64,000 bases of DNA from Leptotrichia sp. HSP-342 (GCF_041199995.1 NZ_CP165646.1:2294001-2358000); one strand, 5' to 3'. Shown: positions 40,183 through 49,473, counted from the first letter of the stretch. Notes: generated by a model from the letters alone, not told the origin. Numbers and translations are program-made.

Positions 40183-41748
40183 TTAATTAGCTTTTGCTAC
40201 ATCTTTTGTTATCCAGTAGTAATCCATTGGATACATTTTAAGCCCTGTTACCACTTTGTTGCTGTAAAGGAATGTAGTTTCATATCCAAAGAATAATGTC
40301 GCTGCATCGTTCATTATTAGCTGCTGTATTTTTACAACAAGATCTTTTCTCTTAGCTTTGTCAAATTCTTTTGATAATTCATCAAGCATTTTATCAACTT
40401 CAGGGTTTGAATAACCTGTTTTGTTTGTTTCTGCTTTGCTGTACCAGTTTTCATGCAAGTATTTTTCAGGATCTCCAGTATTTGCAGCAAGTACGTTCCA
40501 AATTAACATATCAAAGTTTGAATCGTCTCTCATACTCAAAACTGTTTCATAACTCACAGGCTTTAATGTTACTTTGATTCCAATTTCCTTCATATCTGTC
40601 TGAAATGCCTGAGCATAGATTCCTAATTCTTCTCTACTTGTATAAATTACAAAGTTCAAGTCAAGTTTTGATCCATCAGGACGTTCTACAAATCCATCTC
40701 CATCCACATCTTTATAACCTGCATCTGCTAATAATTTTTTAGCACTTTCACGATTATAAGCATTTTCATCCTTTAATTCATTAAATCCGAAGTCCAATGT
40801 CGGAGGTACTGGTGCTTTTCCTGGAGTTGCTCCACCTTGTAATAAGTTTTGTGTATAGTTTTCTCTATTTGCACCTCTTATTATTGCTTCTCTTAATACT
40901 TTATCTTTAAGTCCTTTAGTTTGATTCATAAAGGCATAAGTTGATCTAAGTGATTTCAATTCATTTATTACAATATTTTTATCCCCTTCAAAATCAGCCT
41001 TATTAGTAACTTTCAAGTTGTACGCTACATCAATTTCTCCTGATTTTAACGATAATGCTCTTGTATTTTGATCATTTATATCTTTAAATGTTACTTTTGC
41101 CAATTTTGCTTTTCCATTCCAATACTTTTCATTTCTTACAACAACTGTCTGTTCACCAGGCTTAAATTCTTGAACAATAAACGGTCCTGTTGATATTGGT
41201 CCTTTTTGAGCAAATTCATCTGTATTAACTGATGTATCAACTATTAAGAATAATGGATCTGCCAATGATTCAGGCAATATTGCTACAGGCTCTTTTGTTT
41301 TTATTTTCAATTCTTGTCCATTGGCTTCTATTGAAGCATATTTAAAGAATGATTCTGCTCTTTTATTTTTAGCAAATACTCTTTCTATTGATTTTTTTAC
41401 TGCTTCTGCTGTCAATGGATGTCCATTTGAGAAAGTTACTCCATCTCTTATTTTAAAAGTCCACTCTAATTTATCATTACTTAATTTCCAGCTTTCAGCA
41501 AGCAATGGCTGCAAGTTACCCTTTTCATCAAAAATTGTCAAGTTCTCTCCAACACCATAACGAGTTACAACCCAGCTAAAATACTGATCTGTAGGCTCAA
41601 GCGTATCTGCAAACGAAGTTACTCCTACTACAAGTTCATCTGGATTAGTCTTACTTTTTGTAGAACTGCCTTTTCCACCACATGCTACAAGCAGCATCAA
41701 TACTGCTAAAATTAAAATTAAAAATTTACTTTTACGATTTTTTAACAT
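40183..41748 (-). CDS. Substrate-binding lipoprotein of the Nik/Opp-type importer (SBP_bac_5)
   Basis: A 521-residue solute-binding lipoprotein from the ATG at 41748 (AGGGAG upstream). The lipobox LVAC (20-23) follows a hydrophobic signal. DGVTFSNGHPLTAEAVKKSI, IKTKEPVAILPESLADPLF and YNRESAKKLLADAGYKD are family-5 SBP motifs. The family binds peptides, nickel-chelates or haem-like ligands. Because the operon is under a cobalamin riboswitch, the ligand is more likely a cobalt or nickel complex or a corrinoid than a peptide. That is inference. Confidence 0.85.
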   Translation of the reverse strand: MLKNRKSKFLILILAVLMLLVACGGKGSSTKSKTNPDELVVGVTSFADTLEPTDQYFSWVVTRYGVGENLTIFDEKGNLQPLLAESWKLSNDKLEWTFKIRDGVTFSNGHPLTAEAVKKSIERVFAKNKRAESFFKYASIEANGQELKIKTKEPVAILPESLADPLFLIVDTSVNTDEFAQKGPISTGPFIVQEFKPGEQTVVVRNEKYWNGKAKLAKVTFKDINDQNTRALSLKSGEIDVAYNLKVTNKADFEGDKNIVINELKSLRSTYAFMNQTKGLKDKVLREAIIRGANRENYTQNLLQGGATPGKAPVPPTLDFGFNELKDENAYNRESAKKLLADAGYKDVDGDGFVERPDGSKLDLNFVIYTSREELGIYAQAFQTDMKEIGIKVTLKPVSYETVLSMRDDSNFDMLIWNVLAANTGDPEKYLHENWYSKAETNKTGYSNPEVDKMLDELSKEFDKAKRKDLVVKIQQLIMNDAATLFFGYETTFLYSNKVVTGLKMYPMDYYWITKDVAKAN

Positions 41749-41796
41749 TTTTTTCTCCCTATATATTTTATTTTTTGTTACCATATTTTTTATAAA

Positions 41797-42627
41797 TTAC
41801 TCATTTTTTATATCAACTACATCTCTTACTGAATCTCCCAGCATATTGAATATAACTACAACTACTACTATTGCTAATCCCGGATACAGCATTACCCACG
41901 GTGCTCTACTAAGTGCTGATCTTCCTTCATTTAACATTGCTCCCCATTCTGGAGTTGGTGGCTGTGCCCCAAATCCTAAAAATGAAAGTGCAGCTATTTC
42001 CAGCATTAGTGTTCCCATATCCGAAACTGCTGTTACTATCATTGTTGTAATCATATTTGGAATTATGTATTTAAATATTATTGAATAATCCTTACTTCCT
42101 GTTATTTTTGCAGCTTCTACATAAAGTTCCTGCTTTATTTTCAGTACCATACTTCTTGCAAGCCTTGCATATTTTGTCCAAGTAACTGCAGCTATTGCAA
42201 TAATCGAATTTTTAACGCTTGGATTCAAAAGTCCTGCTATTGCTATAGCAAGAATAAGTCCAGGAAACGCAATCATCATATCTCCAATTCTCATTATGAC
42301 TGTATCCACAATCCCACCAAAATATCCTGCAATTACTCCTAGTATCGTTCCTACTGCAAATATTACAAACATTAACGTTAAAGTCATAAATATAGAATAT
42401 CTTGAGCCATATATAATTCTTGAAAATAAATCTCTTCCAAGATGATCGGTTCCAAAAATAAACCGATTTGATGGCCTCTGTAAACTTGGTCCTAATTGTT
42501 TAAAAGGATCCTTTGGAACTATAACTGGTGCAAAAATTGCGATTAATACCACAATAATAGCCAATACCAAAAATATTTTCAGCTGAGTATCTTTTCCTAT
42601 AAATTTTAATTTTTTCAATTTATTCAA
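41797..42627 (-). CDS. ABC importer permease (NikC/OppC type)
   Basis: A 276-residue permease with about six helices. FIFGTDHLGRDLFSRIIYG (about 51-69) is the OppC/NikC N-terminal motif, and the EAA loop lies around YVEAAKITGSKDYSIIFKYI, with GFGAQPPTPEWGAML close to the end. It pairs with the permease encoded upstream (2-base gap). Confidence 0.9.
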   Translation of the reverse strand: MNKLKKLKFIGKDTQLKIFLVLAIIVVLIAIFAPVIVPKDPFKQLGPSLQRPSNRFIFGTDHLGRDLFSRIIYGSRYSIFMTLTLMFVIFAVGTILGVIAGYFGGIVDTVIMRIGDMMIAFPGLILAIAIAGLLNPSVKNSIIAIAAVTWTKYARLARSMVLKIKQELYVEAAKITGSKDYSIIFKYIIPNMITTMIVTAVSDMGTLMLEIAALSFLGFGAQPPTPEWGAMLNEGRSALSRAPWVMLYPGLAIVVVVVIFNMLGDSVRDVVDIKNE

Positions 42628-42629
42628 AT

Positions 42630-43571
42630 CTAAATTACCTCCTCAACTCTCGCATCCAAATATTTGTATGAAATATCAACTGTAATATTTACTAGTAAAT
42701 ATAAAAATGCAATTATAAGAACATAAGATTGAACTAATGGATAATCCTGTGATTTTATAGCAGCTACTGCCATTCTTCCCATTCCTGGCCAGTTATAAAC
42801 TATCTCTACAACTGCAGTTCCTCCCAGAAGGCTTCCTAATGAAAGTCCAAGCAATGTTATTATTGGAAGCATTGCATTAGGCAGTACATGTTTCCATAAA
42901 ATATCTCTTTCTTTTATTCCTCTCATTCTAGCCCCTGTCACATAACTTTTTCCAAGTTCTTCAAGGAATATATGTCTTATTTGACGTATATACTTAGCTG
43001 ACATTGCTATCGCTATTGTAAATGCAGGTAAAATCATTGAACCAAAATCAGCATTTCCGCCTGAAACTGATACCAATCCTAGTTGCACTCCAAAAATACT
43101 CAAAAATACTAGCCCTAGCCAGAAACTAGGTACAGACATTCCCATAAATGTTATCATTCTTATCAAATAATCTTGCCATTTATTTTCTTTTACTGCCGCA
43201 AGTATTCCAAGCGGTATCGACATTGCACACATCATAAAAAGAGACAGAAAAGATAATGACAATGTAGGTATGAATGCCTGAGCAATTTTCTGAATTACAG
43301 GTATTCTTAATGAATATGACTTTCCAAAGTTTCCTTGCAGTACTCCAAACAGCCATTTCCAGTATTGAATATAGAAAGGCTGATTAAGCCCAAGTTCCGC
43401 CCTTGTTTGAGCCAAAAGTTCAGGCGTCGGAATATGTCCGCATTCTGTTAGCATTACTTGTGCAGGGTCTCCCGGCGAAATATACATAAGACAGAAAGTA
43501 AAAAAACTTATTCCAAAAAGTACAATTAATATTTGTGTAGCATATTTTGCTATTTTTTTATTCTTCGTCAT
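42630..43571 (-). CDS. ABC importer permease (NikB/OppB type)
   Basis: A 313-residue permease. ILIVLFGISFFTFCLMYISPGDPAQ is the N-terminal OppB/NikB helix (ISPGDP motif), LGLNQPFYIQYWKWLFGVL follows, and the EAA loop is around YVTGARMRGIKERDILWKHV. It is the first gene after the second cobalamin riboswitch, behind a ribosome-binding site AAGGAGGAAG that lies some distance from the annotated ATG. The leader is unusually long. Confidence 0.9.
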   Translation of the reverse strand: MTKNKKIAKYATQILIVLFGISFFTFCLMYISPGDPAQVMLTECGHIPTPELLAQTRAELGLNQPFYIQYWKWLFGVLQGNFGKSYSLRIPVIQKIAQAFIPTLSLSFLSLFMMCAMSIPLGILAAVKENKWQDYLIRMITFMGMSVPSFWLGLVFLSIFGVQLGLVSVSGGNADFGSMILPAFTIAIAMSAKYIRQIRHIFLEELGKSYVTGARMRGIKERDILWKHVLPNAMLPIITLLGLSLGSLLGGTAVVEIVYNWPGMGRMAVAAIKSQDYPLVQSYVLIIAFLYLLVNITVDISYKYLDARVEEVI

Positions 43572-43707
43572 TGGTCTAAACTCGTGATACTTATCACTTC
43601 CTCCTTCAAAAAATATGACTATTTTATTTATCTCAATAGTATTAGTTATATTTTATTATTCCTATACTAAAAGAGATTTTTTTATATTTTTAAAATTTTA
43701 CATAAAC

Positions 43708-43735
43708 AAAAAAATCCAACTCAGAAAGTTGAACT
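43708..43735 (-). terminator. Leader terminator between riboswitch 2 and the importer operon
   Basis: Minus-strand TTCAACT-TTCTG-AGTTGGA (7 bp with one T-G pair) followed by seven T. It lies about 100 bases after the riboswitch and 135 bases before the first gene, as expected for an attenuator. Confidence 0.8.
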
Positions 43736-43834
43736 AAAATTTATATATTAAAACAGATGAATAGTATTTATGCAGATTTACAGCAGTTTTTATATATTAA
43801 ATTTTTCCCTTCCCGAAAAATATAATTTTTTAAT

Positions 43835-43990
43835 ATAGGCAAGTCTCCTGACTAACTTCGTCCTACTCGTACCCTTCCCAAAATATAATAATATTTCAGT
43901 GGTTTTTCAATACTTTCGTCAGTATCACAGTAGAGGTGGCTGTACCAGATTCTAACTGGTTTCCTTATTAAGTTTTACAACACCTATAAA
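43835..43990 (-). promoter_or_regulatory. Cobalamin riboswitch of the Nik/Opp-type importer operon
   Basis: The same box order as the cbiM riboswitch: ATAGGTGTTGTAAAACTTAA, CAGCCACCTCTACTGTGA (slightly degenerate), ACGAAAGTATTG, CCACTG, GGGAAGGGTACGAGTAGG and GTTAGTCAGGAGACTTGCC at 43838-43857. It starts about 30 bases after the cbiK stop. A weak -10 (TATAAT, 43991-43996) without a good -35 precedes it, so it may be read from the cbiK promoter. Confidence 0.92.
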
Positions 43991-44021
43991 ATTATAAATT
44001 TAAAATTATTCTTTTGCTATA

Positions 44022-44762
44022 TTAATAAACTTCTTCTAATTTATCCATAAACATTTCACGAATAAATTCATATTCTCCCATTCCTTTTAATAAAGGTGTT
44101 ACTTCATATCCTTCATTCTCAAGAACGGTTTTCCACGAATCGTCCTCATCAGAAGCCATATCATTTTTTGCATGATCTCCTGCGACTATCATAAATGGCT
44201 TTAACAATATTTTTCTAAAGCCTCTCCCTTTTAACCTTTGAATAACATCTTCAATTGTTACTTCCCCTTCAACAGTCGCTATAAAAATATTATCTTTTCC
44301 AGCCTTCACATATTCTTCTTGAAGTCGCTGATATGTACTGTCTGCGGCACTTTCGGATCCATGACCCATAAATACTATGGCATCATTTCCTTCAAGATTG
44401 TTAAATTCTTCATTGCTCACAACTTTTTTAAAGTCTTCATCAGTTGCTAAAAGTGGTTTTGAAATTTTTCCATACTTGTTATTAAGTTTTGAATACTCAA
44501 TTCCATCTAGAATATGTAAAGACATTGTGATAATCTCATCATATCCTTTATTTTTTAAGGCTTCTAGCCCTTCCTCCTGATCAAATATGTGGATTCCTTC
44601 TTTTCTTTCCACTATTCGTCTTACAACTCCTGAAGTGTAGGCTCTTTCCACATTTTCAGTTCCATATTTTGCCTCCACTTCTTTTTGAATCGAGTCAAGG
44701 CATTTTTCTCTTGTATCCTTATGCGATGTACCAAAACTTGTTACTAAAATCGCCTTTCTCAT
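44022..44762 (-). CDS. cbiK: Anaerobic cobaltochelatase
   Basis: A 246-residue enzyme that inserts cobalt into sirohydrochlorin, the entry step of the anaerobic pathway. The start at 44762 follows AAGGAAG; the longer open frame would include the promoter. MRKAILVTSFGTSHKDTREK is the family N terminus. The metal-binding His134 lies in FMGHGSES and His197 in AGDHAKNDM, matching the chelatase active site. No signal peptide is seen, unlike some periplasmic CbiK proteins. It has its own promoter (44845-44873). Confidence 0.93.
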   Translation of the reverse strand: MRKAILVTSFGTSHKDTREKCLDSIQKEVEAKYGTENVERAYTSGVVRRIVERKEGIHIFDQEEGLEALKNKGYDEIITMSLHILDGIEYSKLNNKYGKISKPLLATDEDFKKVVSNEEFNNLEGNDAIVFMGHGSESAADSTYQRLQEEYVKAGKDNIFIATVEGEVTIEDVIQRLKGRGFRKILLKPFMIVAGDHAKNDMASDEDDSWKTVLENEGYEVTPLLKGMGEYEFIREMFMDKLEEVY

Positions 44763-44844
44763 AACACTTCCTTTCCATCTAAAATTATTTACCTTACTGA
44801 ATCTTTTAAATTTGATTATCAAACTATCTTTTGTCTCTGTTTGT

Positions 44845-44873
44845 ATTATAATAGTTTTTTTCATTTTTTGCAA
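44845..44873 (-). promoter_or_regulatory. Promoter of cbiK
   Basis: Minus-strand TTGCAA (44868-44873), a 17-base spacer and a perfect TATAAT (44845-44850). The leader to the ATG is about 75 bases and shows no riboswitch boxes. Confidence 0.75.
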
Positions 44874-45016
44874 CTATTTTTTTAAATTATTTTAATATTT
44901 TTTGTTTTATCAAAAAAAATTATATACATCATCTAATCTTCTATTTATCAACATATTTTTGATACAACTTTGTTTTTCTTATATTTTATAATTAAATTAT
45001 AATTAACAATAAATGT

Positions 45017-46396
45017 TTATTTTTTTGTTTCAAAAAGTAAATTTTTTAATTTTTCTAATTTTTCTGATAATTTTACTCTTCTAGTTTTCAGCTTTTCACT
45101 ATAAATTTTTTTTAAGTAAATCAAATTGCTGTCATAATATTCCTTTGCCTTTTTTAAATCTAAAAGCTCATAATTTTTTTCTATTTTTTTACCATTTTCA
45201 ATATAATTTATCGTTATTTTTTGTATATTCTCTATATTTGCCAATTTTTCTTCTTCTAATGCCACAACATCATAAAAATCCTGATTTTCATAAATCCTAT
45301 ATAATTCCTTATTTCCTGGCAATGATGTTTTTCCGCTTTCATCAGAAATTTTCATTACATCATTTTCATTAATTTTAGACATTTTATATACAGTGCTTAT
45401 TTCTCTTTCTGGCAATGCTATGGCATCTCCTACTCCAAAGACATCAACTTCTGCCTGATTTTTTATTAGATTTCCTATTTTTTTATCGTCAAGTCCGCTC
45501 GTTAATACAATTTTCGCTTTGTAAAGTCCACTTTTATCCAGTATTTTCCTACATTCTTTCGACAATTTTTCCAAATTTCCCGAATCTATCCTTATTCCAT
45601 ACATTCCTTCGTATTCATCATCTATGCCATTATCTTTAAATGCCTTCACAGCACTAATTATTCCACTCTCAAGAGTGTCATAAGTATCAATTAGCATTAT
45701 AAGAGCCTGATTTTTGTTTCTATACATTTTTATAAAAGCATCAAAAGCCTTGTATTCAGCACTTTCTCCCATTCCAAAAGTCTGAATAAAGCCATGTGTC
45801 ATCGTTCCTGTGCTTTTCAAGTCATAAAGATATTCTGCCACAAGATTTGAGTGAGATATGCAGCCAGCTACATAGCTAGCTTTTGTCATTGTCATCGCTG
45901 CATCAAATCCAGCTGTTCTTCTTGTTCCAAATGAAAGTACTCCCCTTCCTTCAGCCGCTAGCACAATTTTAGAAGTGACTGTTGCCGCAAGTGTCTGAAA
46001 ATGAAGAATATTCAAAATAGGCGTTTCAAGGATTTTCCCTTGTATAAGTGGAGCAGTAATCGTTAGTATTGGTTCATTTGAAAATACAATTTCTCCATCT
46101 CGTACCCCTTTTATCGTACCTGTAAATTTCATATTCGCAATATATTCGATAAAATCAGAATTATCAAATATTTTTGACAAATATTTCTTCTTATCGTCAT
46201 AAGAAGTTTCGTTAAGTATCTCGATAAGCTCAAGAACATCAGATATCCCATATACTACAGCATAGTCATTTTCTTTTTTTGTACGCAAAAATACATCAAA
46301 AGTTGCAATTTCATTTTGCATATTATTTTTTAAATAAATCTCACTTTCTGTGTATTGATATCTGTCTGAATTTAAAAATTTAAAAAATTTTTCCAT
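45017..46396 (-). CDS. pncB: Nicotinate phosphoribosyltransferase
   Basis: A 459-residue NAD-salvage enzyme that joins nicotinate to PRPP. The N terminus LNSDRYQYTESEIYL, SFGTRRTAGFDAAM (about 155-168) and GTMTHGFIQTFG with His201, the position of the phosphorylated histidine in relatives, are diagnostic. The C-terminal LTSGLDDKKIGNLI and DVFGVGDAIA form the phosphate-binding end. It lies after the eut terminator, so it is probably a separate transcript. Confidence 0.93.
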   Translation of the reverse strand: MEKFFKFLNSDRYQYTESEIYLKNNMQNEIATFDVFLRTKKENDYAVVYGISDVLELIEILNETSYDDKKKYLSKIFDNSDFIEYIANMKFTGTIKGVRDGEIVFSNEPILTITAPLIQGKILETPILNILHFQTLAATVTSKIVLAAEGRGVLSFGTRRTAGFDAAMTMTKASYVAGCISHSNLVAEYLYDLKSTGTMTHGFIQTFGMGESAEYKAFDAFIKMYRNKNQALIMLIDTYDTLESGIISAVKAFKDNGIDDEYEGMYGIRIDSGNLEKLSKECRKILDKSGLYKAKIVLTSGLDDKKIGNLIKNQAEVDVFGVGDAIALPEREISTVYKMSKINENDVMKISDESGKTSLPGNKELYRIYENQDFYDVVALEEEKLANIENIQKITINYIENGKKIEKNYELLDLKKAKEYYDSNLIYLKKIYSEKLKTRRVKLSEKLEKLKNLLFETKK

Positions 46397-46473
46397 AAAA
46401 TAACCTCATTTTGTATTTTTTCTATCTTTATCAAGTAATCTGTTTTATACATTATATTTTCTAAAATAAGTAA

Positions 46474-46514
46474 AGAGGCTGTTATTGTTGTATCATTTTA
46501 CAGCCTCTATTTTT
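46474..46514. terminator. Terminator between the eut operon and pncB
   Basis: AGAGGCTGT (46474-46482) pairs perfectly with ACAGCCTCT (46500-46508). On the plus strand ATTTTTT follows; on the minus strand, TTTACTTATTTT. It probably ends the eut transcript after eutQ. Confidence 0.75.
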
Positions 46515-46532
46515 TAGGGGTATTTATTTAAC

Positions 46533-46994
46533 TTATTTACAAGTGTCTTGCCAATTTGCAGGATAGATTACATATAAGAATCTTGCAAAGTTAGGAGCAC
46601 TAAATTTTATTTTTGAACCTTTAGGGATTAAAATGGCATCTCCCCTGTTTCCTGTAACTTTACGTCCATCTACTATAATTTCTAGTGTTCCATCTATTAC
46701 ATAATCTATTTCATCATAGTTCAGTTCCCAATCAAATGCAGATTCTTCCATTTCCATAACTCCGCAACTCAATCTTCCGCTTTCTTCTATTGTAAATACA
46801 TCAGTTAAGAATACTTTGTCATTAGGATTTCCAGTATCAAATCTTTCAGGTTTTACTGAAGGAATTTTAACAACTCCTACTCCACTTTTATCAATATGTT
46901 TTTCAAATCCTCCAACTTTTCTTCCAAGTTCTTCTTGTACTACTTTTCTTAATATTTTTTCCAATGTTTCCTTATCTAAATTTTTTAAGTCCAT
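46533..46994 (-). CDS. eutQ: Ethanolamine utilisation protein EutQ
   Basis: A 153-residue cupin-fold protein from the ATG at 46994, after GGAGGAAG. The core EESGRLSCGVMEMEESAFDW and the barrel end GDAILIPKGSKIKFSAP match the C-terminal domain of EutQ. EutQ from Salmonella has acetate kinase activity and helps shell assembly. The N-terminal helix LDKETLEKILRKVVQEEL resembles an encapsulation helix. Last gene of the eut operon. Confidence 0.9.
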   Translation of the reverse strand: MDLKNLDKETLEKILRKVVQEELGRKVGGFEKHIDKSGVGVVKIPSVKPERFDTGNPNDKVFLTDVFTIEESGRLSCGVMEMEESAFDWELNYDEIDYVIDGTLEIIVDGRKVTGNRGDAILIPKGSKIKFSAPNFARFLYVIYPANWQDTCK

Positions 46995-47019
46995 TATTTC
47001 TTCCTCCAAAATCTTTCAA

Positions 47020-48165
47020 TTAATTTTCAGGAACGAATAACCCTGTTTCTTCGTTTCTTGTTTGAATTAACGCTCTAGCATCTTTTGCAAGATTGTCAAG
47101 TTTTCCTTTTCTTTTCATAAGAAGAAGTGCCTTTGTACCTTTGTATTCAGAAAGCATATTTACATCTCCTTCACTATCTCCTGCAACTAGAAGCGGATCT
47201 TTTCCACCATGTTTAGGTTTCAAGTATTTATTAATTACTTCAACTTTTCCTTTAGTTTGTGTTTGTGGATAACCGTGCTTATATTCGGCAACATATTTGT
47301 CTCCGTTCATTTCAAGACGCATTCCATAAACACTATCAGAACTTAAATTATATCCATAAGACTTATTGCTTGCGAATACTTTTACAATATCTTCAAGAGA
47401 AGCTGAAACTATATATACTTTTATACCATTTTTTTCAAATTCATGAAACAAATTGGCTGTTTCAGGCTGAGTTCTCAAACCACTCTTATATTGATGGCTT
47501 ACTTTACCTGCTTCACCTGTTAGTTTATCACTTGACTCAAGAACATATTTTCCAAGTTTATTCCCAATTCCAAAATCATTTGCTTCTTTAGCTAGTTTTT
47601 GAACTTCTGATACGCTCATATTTTCAAATAGGTAAAGTACCCACGGATAAGCTACATCATGTGAAAAACTTCCACCTATTGCTTCATAAAGAAATGCTAA
47701 TTTCCCTCTAAAATCTTTAAATTCTTCAGTTTGCTTAATTTTTTCCAAAGACATTTTTTGAGTTTTTATGTAGTTATTGTAAAGAAAAGTGTATCTTTTA
47801 TCCAAATCATTTGCTATTTTTGTAATGTTAATAGGCTGACCTTTTACATTAACATAGTCTTTTGCAAAGTTATCAAGCGGAATATCTTTTCTTATTGCTT
47901 TTGAAAATTGTGCCGGTGTCATTTTGAACTTTAAATTATCTATCTGATATCTAAACAAATTTTCTTGTGTGTCTTGATAAATTGATGTATAGTCCCAGTC
48001 AAAGACTACATAATTTCCTTGATTTTTATTTTCATCTATAAGTTTTGATAAAGCTTCCCTGTTTTTTGGAACCCATCTCAATTCGTCCAAATTAGCAGCT
48101 GATAAAGCGAATGCCATAACTAAAAATACCAATAATCCAATCAATTTTTTCATACTAAATTTCAT
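47020..48165 (-). CDS. Secreted HAD-superfamily phosphatase in the eut operon
   Basis: A 381-residue protein with a signal peptide (MKKLIGLLVFLVMAFALSAA, residues 5-24). HAD motif I is FDWDYT with Asp56 and Asp58; motif II is VYIVSASLEDIVKVFAS; motif III/IV is LLVAGDSEGDVNML. A large cap domain lies between I and II. The layout resembles the phosphoserine phosphatase/PHOSPHO1 group. Lying between eutH and eutQ, it could dephosphorylate phosphoethanolamine outside the cytoplasmic membrane to feed EutH. That substrate is inferred from position only; phosphocholine or another phosphomonoester is possible. Confidence 0.8.
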   Translation of the reverse strand: MKFSMKKLIGLLVFLVMAFALSAANLDELRWVPKNREALSKLIDENKNQGNYVVFDWDYTSIYQDTQENLFRYQIDNLKFKMTPAQFSKAIRKDIPLDNFAKDYVNVKGQPINITKIANDLDKRYTFLYNNYIKTQKMSLEKIKQTEEFKDFRGKLAFLYEAIGGSFSHDVAYPWVLYLFENMSVSEVQKLAKEANDFGIGNKLGKYVLESSDKLTGEAGKVSHQYKSGLRTQPETANLFHEFEKNGIKVYIVSASLEDIVKVFASNKSYGYNLSSDSVYGMRLEMNGDKYVAEYKHGYPQTQTKGKVEVINKYLKPKHGGKDPLLVAGDSEGDVNMLSEYKGTKALLLMKRKGKLDNLAKDARALIQTRNEETGLFVPEN

Positions 48166-48200
48166 CTTTTACCTCCTCAGGTAATCATTTTTTCATATTT

Positions 48201-49298
48201 TTATTTTACAGTTTCTTTTTTACAGAATAATATTTTCGCTACAAATATCGCTGTTACTCCTGCTACTAATTTTCCAACTATCATTGGGAAAATCATTTGA
48301 GTATATTTTCCACCAGCAAATCCAGCTGTAAATCCTAAATGATCCCCAAAAACGAATGCCGCACTTACTGCAAATGCAATATTCATAACTTTTCCATTTG
48401 CATCCATATCTTTTAAAATTCCAAACATCGGAATATTGTTAGCCAAAGTTGCAACTAACCCAGCCGCTCCAGCTTCATTCATTCCAAGACCTTTTCCTAA
48501 TACTTCAAGCGGTTTACTAAATACTTTTGTAATAAAATGTACTAATGGATATGCTCCAGCAAGTACTATTGCAATTGCCCCAACTGTTCCTAACCCATCT
48601 GTTATCGGAGCCATTCCAGGAATTACCACAAATCCTGTTAATTCTTGAATTATCGCCGCTACTAATCCTATTGTTATTATAATTACCACCGCTTGTCCAA
48701 AAACTTCAAATCCTTTTGTCATTTTTTCAGGCATAAAAATTAATCCTAAAATAATTAATGTGGCAACAATTATTATTGGTATCAAATTCACCAAAATCAA
48801 TCCTATTGGGAATCCAGCTACTAATCCACCTGCAAGTACTCCTAATGGTATTGTAGTAATTCCAGCTAAAATTCCTTTTGCTAAGAACTGTTTATCATCT
48901 TTTTCAATTATTCCCAATGCTACTGGTATCGTAAACACAATAGTCGGTCCCATCATTGCGCCTAAAATAAATGCTGCTAATCTACCAGCTTCTGGATTTT
49001 TAGCCATTTCTAATGCAAGTGGAGCTCCTCCCATATCATTTGCAAGAAGTGTTGTTGCAAACATAGCCGGATCTGCTCCTAATGCTGAATAAATTGGTCC
49101 TACTATTGGTGTCAAAAGATTTTTTAAAACTGGTGCTAAAGAAATAATCCCAACCATAGCAACCGCAAGTGAACCCATAGCCATTATTCCTTCCTCAAAT
49201 TTTTCACCGTATCCCAGTTTATTTCCAAATATTTTATCTATTCCACCTATTGCCATAAAGATAGTCATAATAATAATTATTATTTTATCTATTCCCAT
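48201..49298 (-). CDS. eutH: Ethanolamine permease EutH
   Basis: A 365-residue membrane protein with about ten helices, starting at the ATG at 49298 (GGGAGGA upstream). FATTLLANDMGGAPLALEMA and ILGAMMGPTIVFTIPVALGI are EutH signatures, as is the late VFGDHLGFTAGFAGGKY. It imports ethanolamine, mainly when uncharged ethanolamine is scarce. It is separated from eutL by 263 bases containing an inverted repeat, so it may start a sub-operon. Confidence 0.95.
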   Translation of the reverse strand: MGIDKIIIIIMTIFMAIGGIDKIFGNKLGYGEKFEEGIMAMGSLAVAMVGIISLAPVLKNLLTPIVGPIYSALGADPAMFATTLLANDMGGAPLALEMAKNPEAGRLAAFILGAMMGPTIVFTIPVALGIIEKDDKQFLAKGILAGITTIPLGVLAGGLVAGFPIGLILVNLIPIIIVATLIILGLIFMPEKMTKGFEVFGQAVVIIITIGLVAAIIQELTGFVVIPGMAPITDGLGTVGAIAIVLAGAYPLVHFITKVFSKPLEVLGKGLGMNEAGAAGLVATLANNIPMFGILKDMDANGKVMNIAFAVSAAFVFGDHLGFTAGFAGGKYTQMIFPMIVGKLVAGVTAIFVAKILFCKKETVK

Positions 49299-49473
49299 TT
49301 TATATTCCTCCCAAATTTTCATTTAATTATTTTGTTTTAAATGAAAATACTCAAAATTATATTTATTCAAAATCATTTTCTATAAAATTCTTTTTATTAA
49401 TTTGGATCACAAAAACTTTAATTACACAAATAGAACTATACTTAAAAATTTTTTAAATATTTTATAAAAATTT

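Noticed and set aside
44763..44873. N-terminal extension of cbiK to 44873
   Set aside because: The segment contains the promoter, and the family N terminus starts at 44762.
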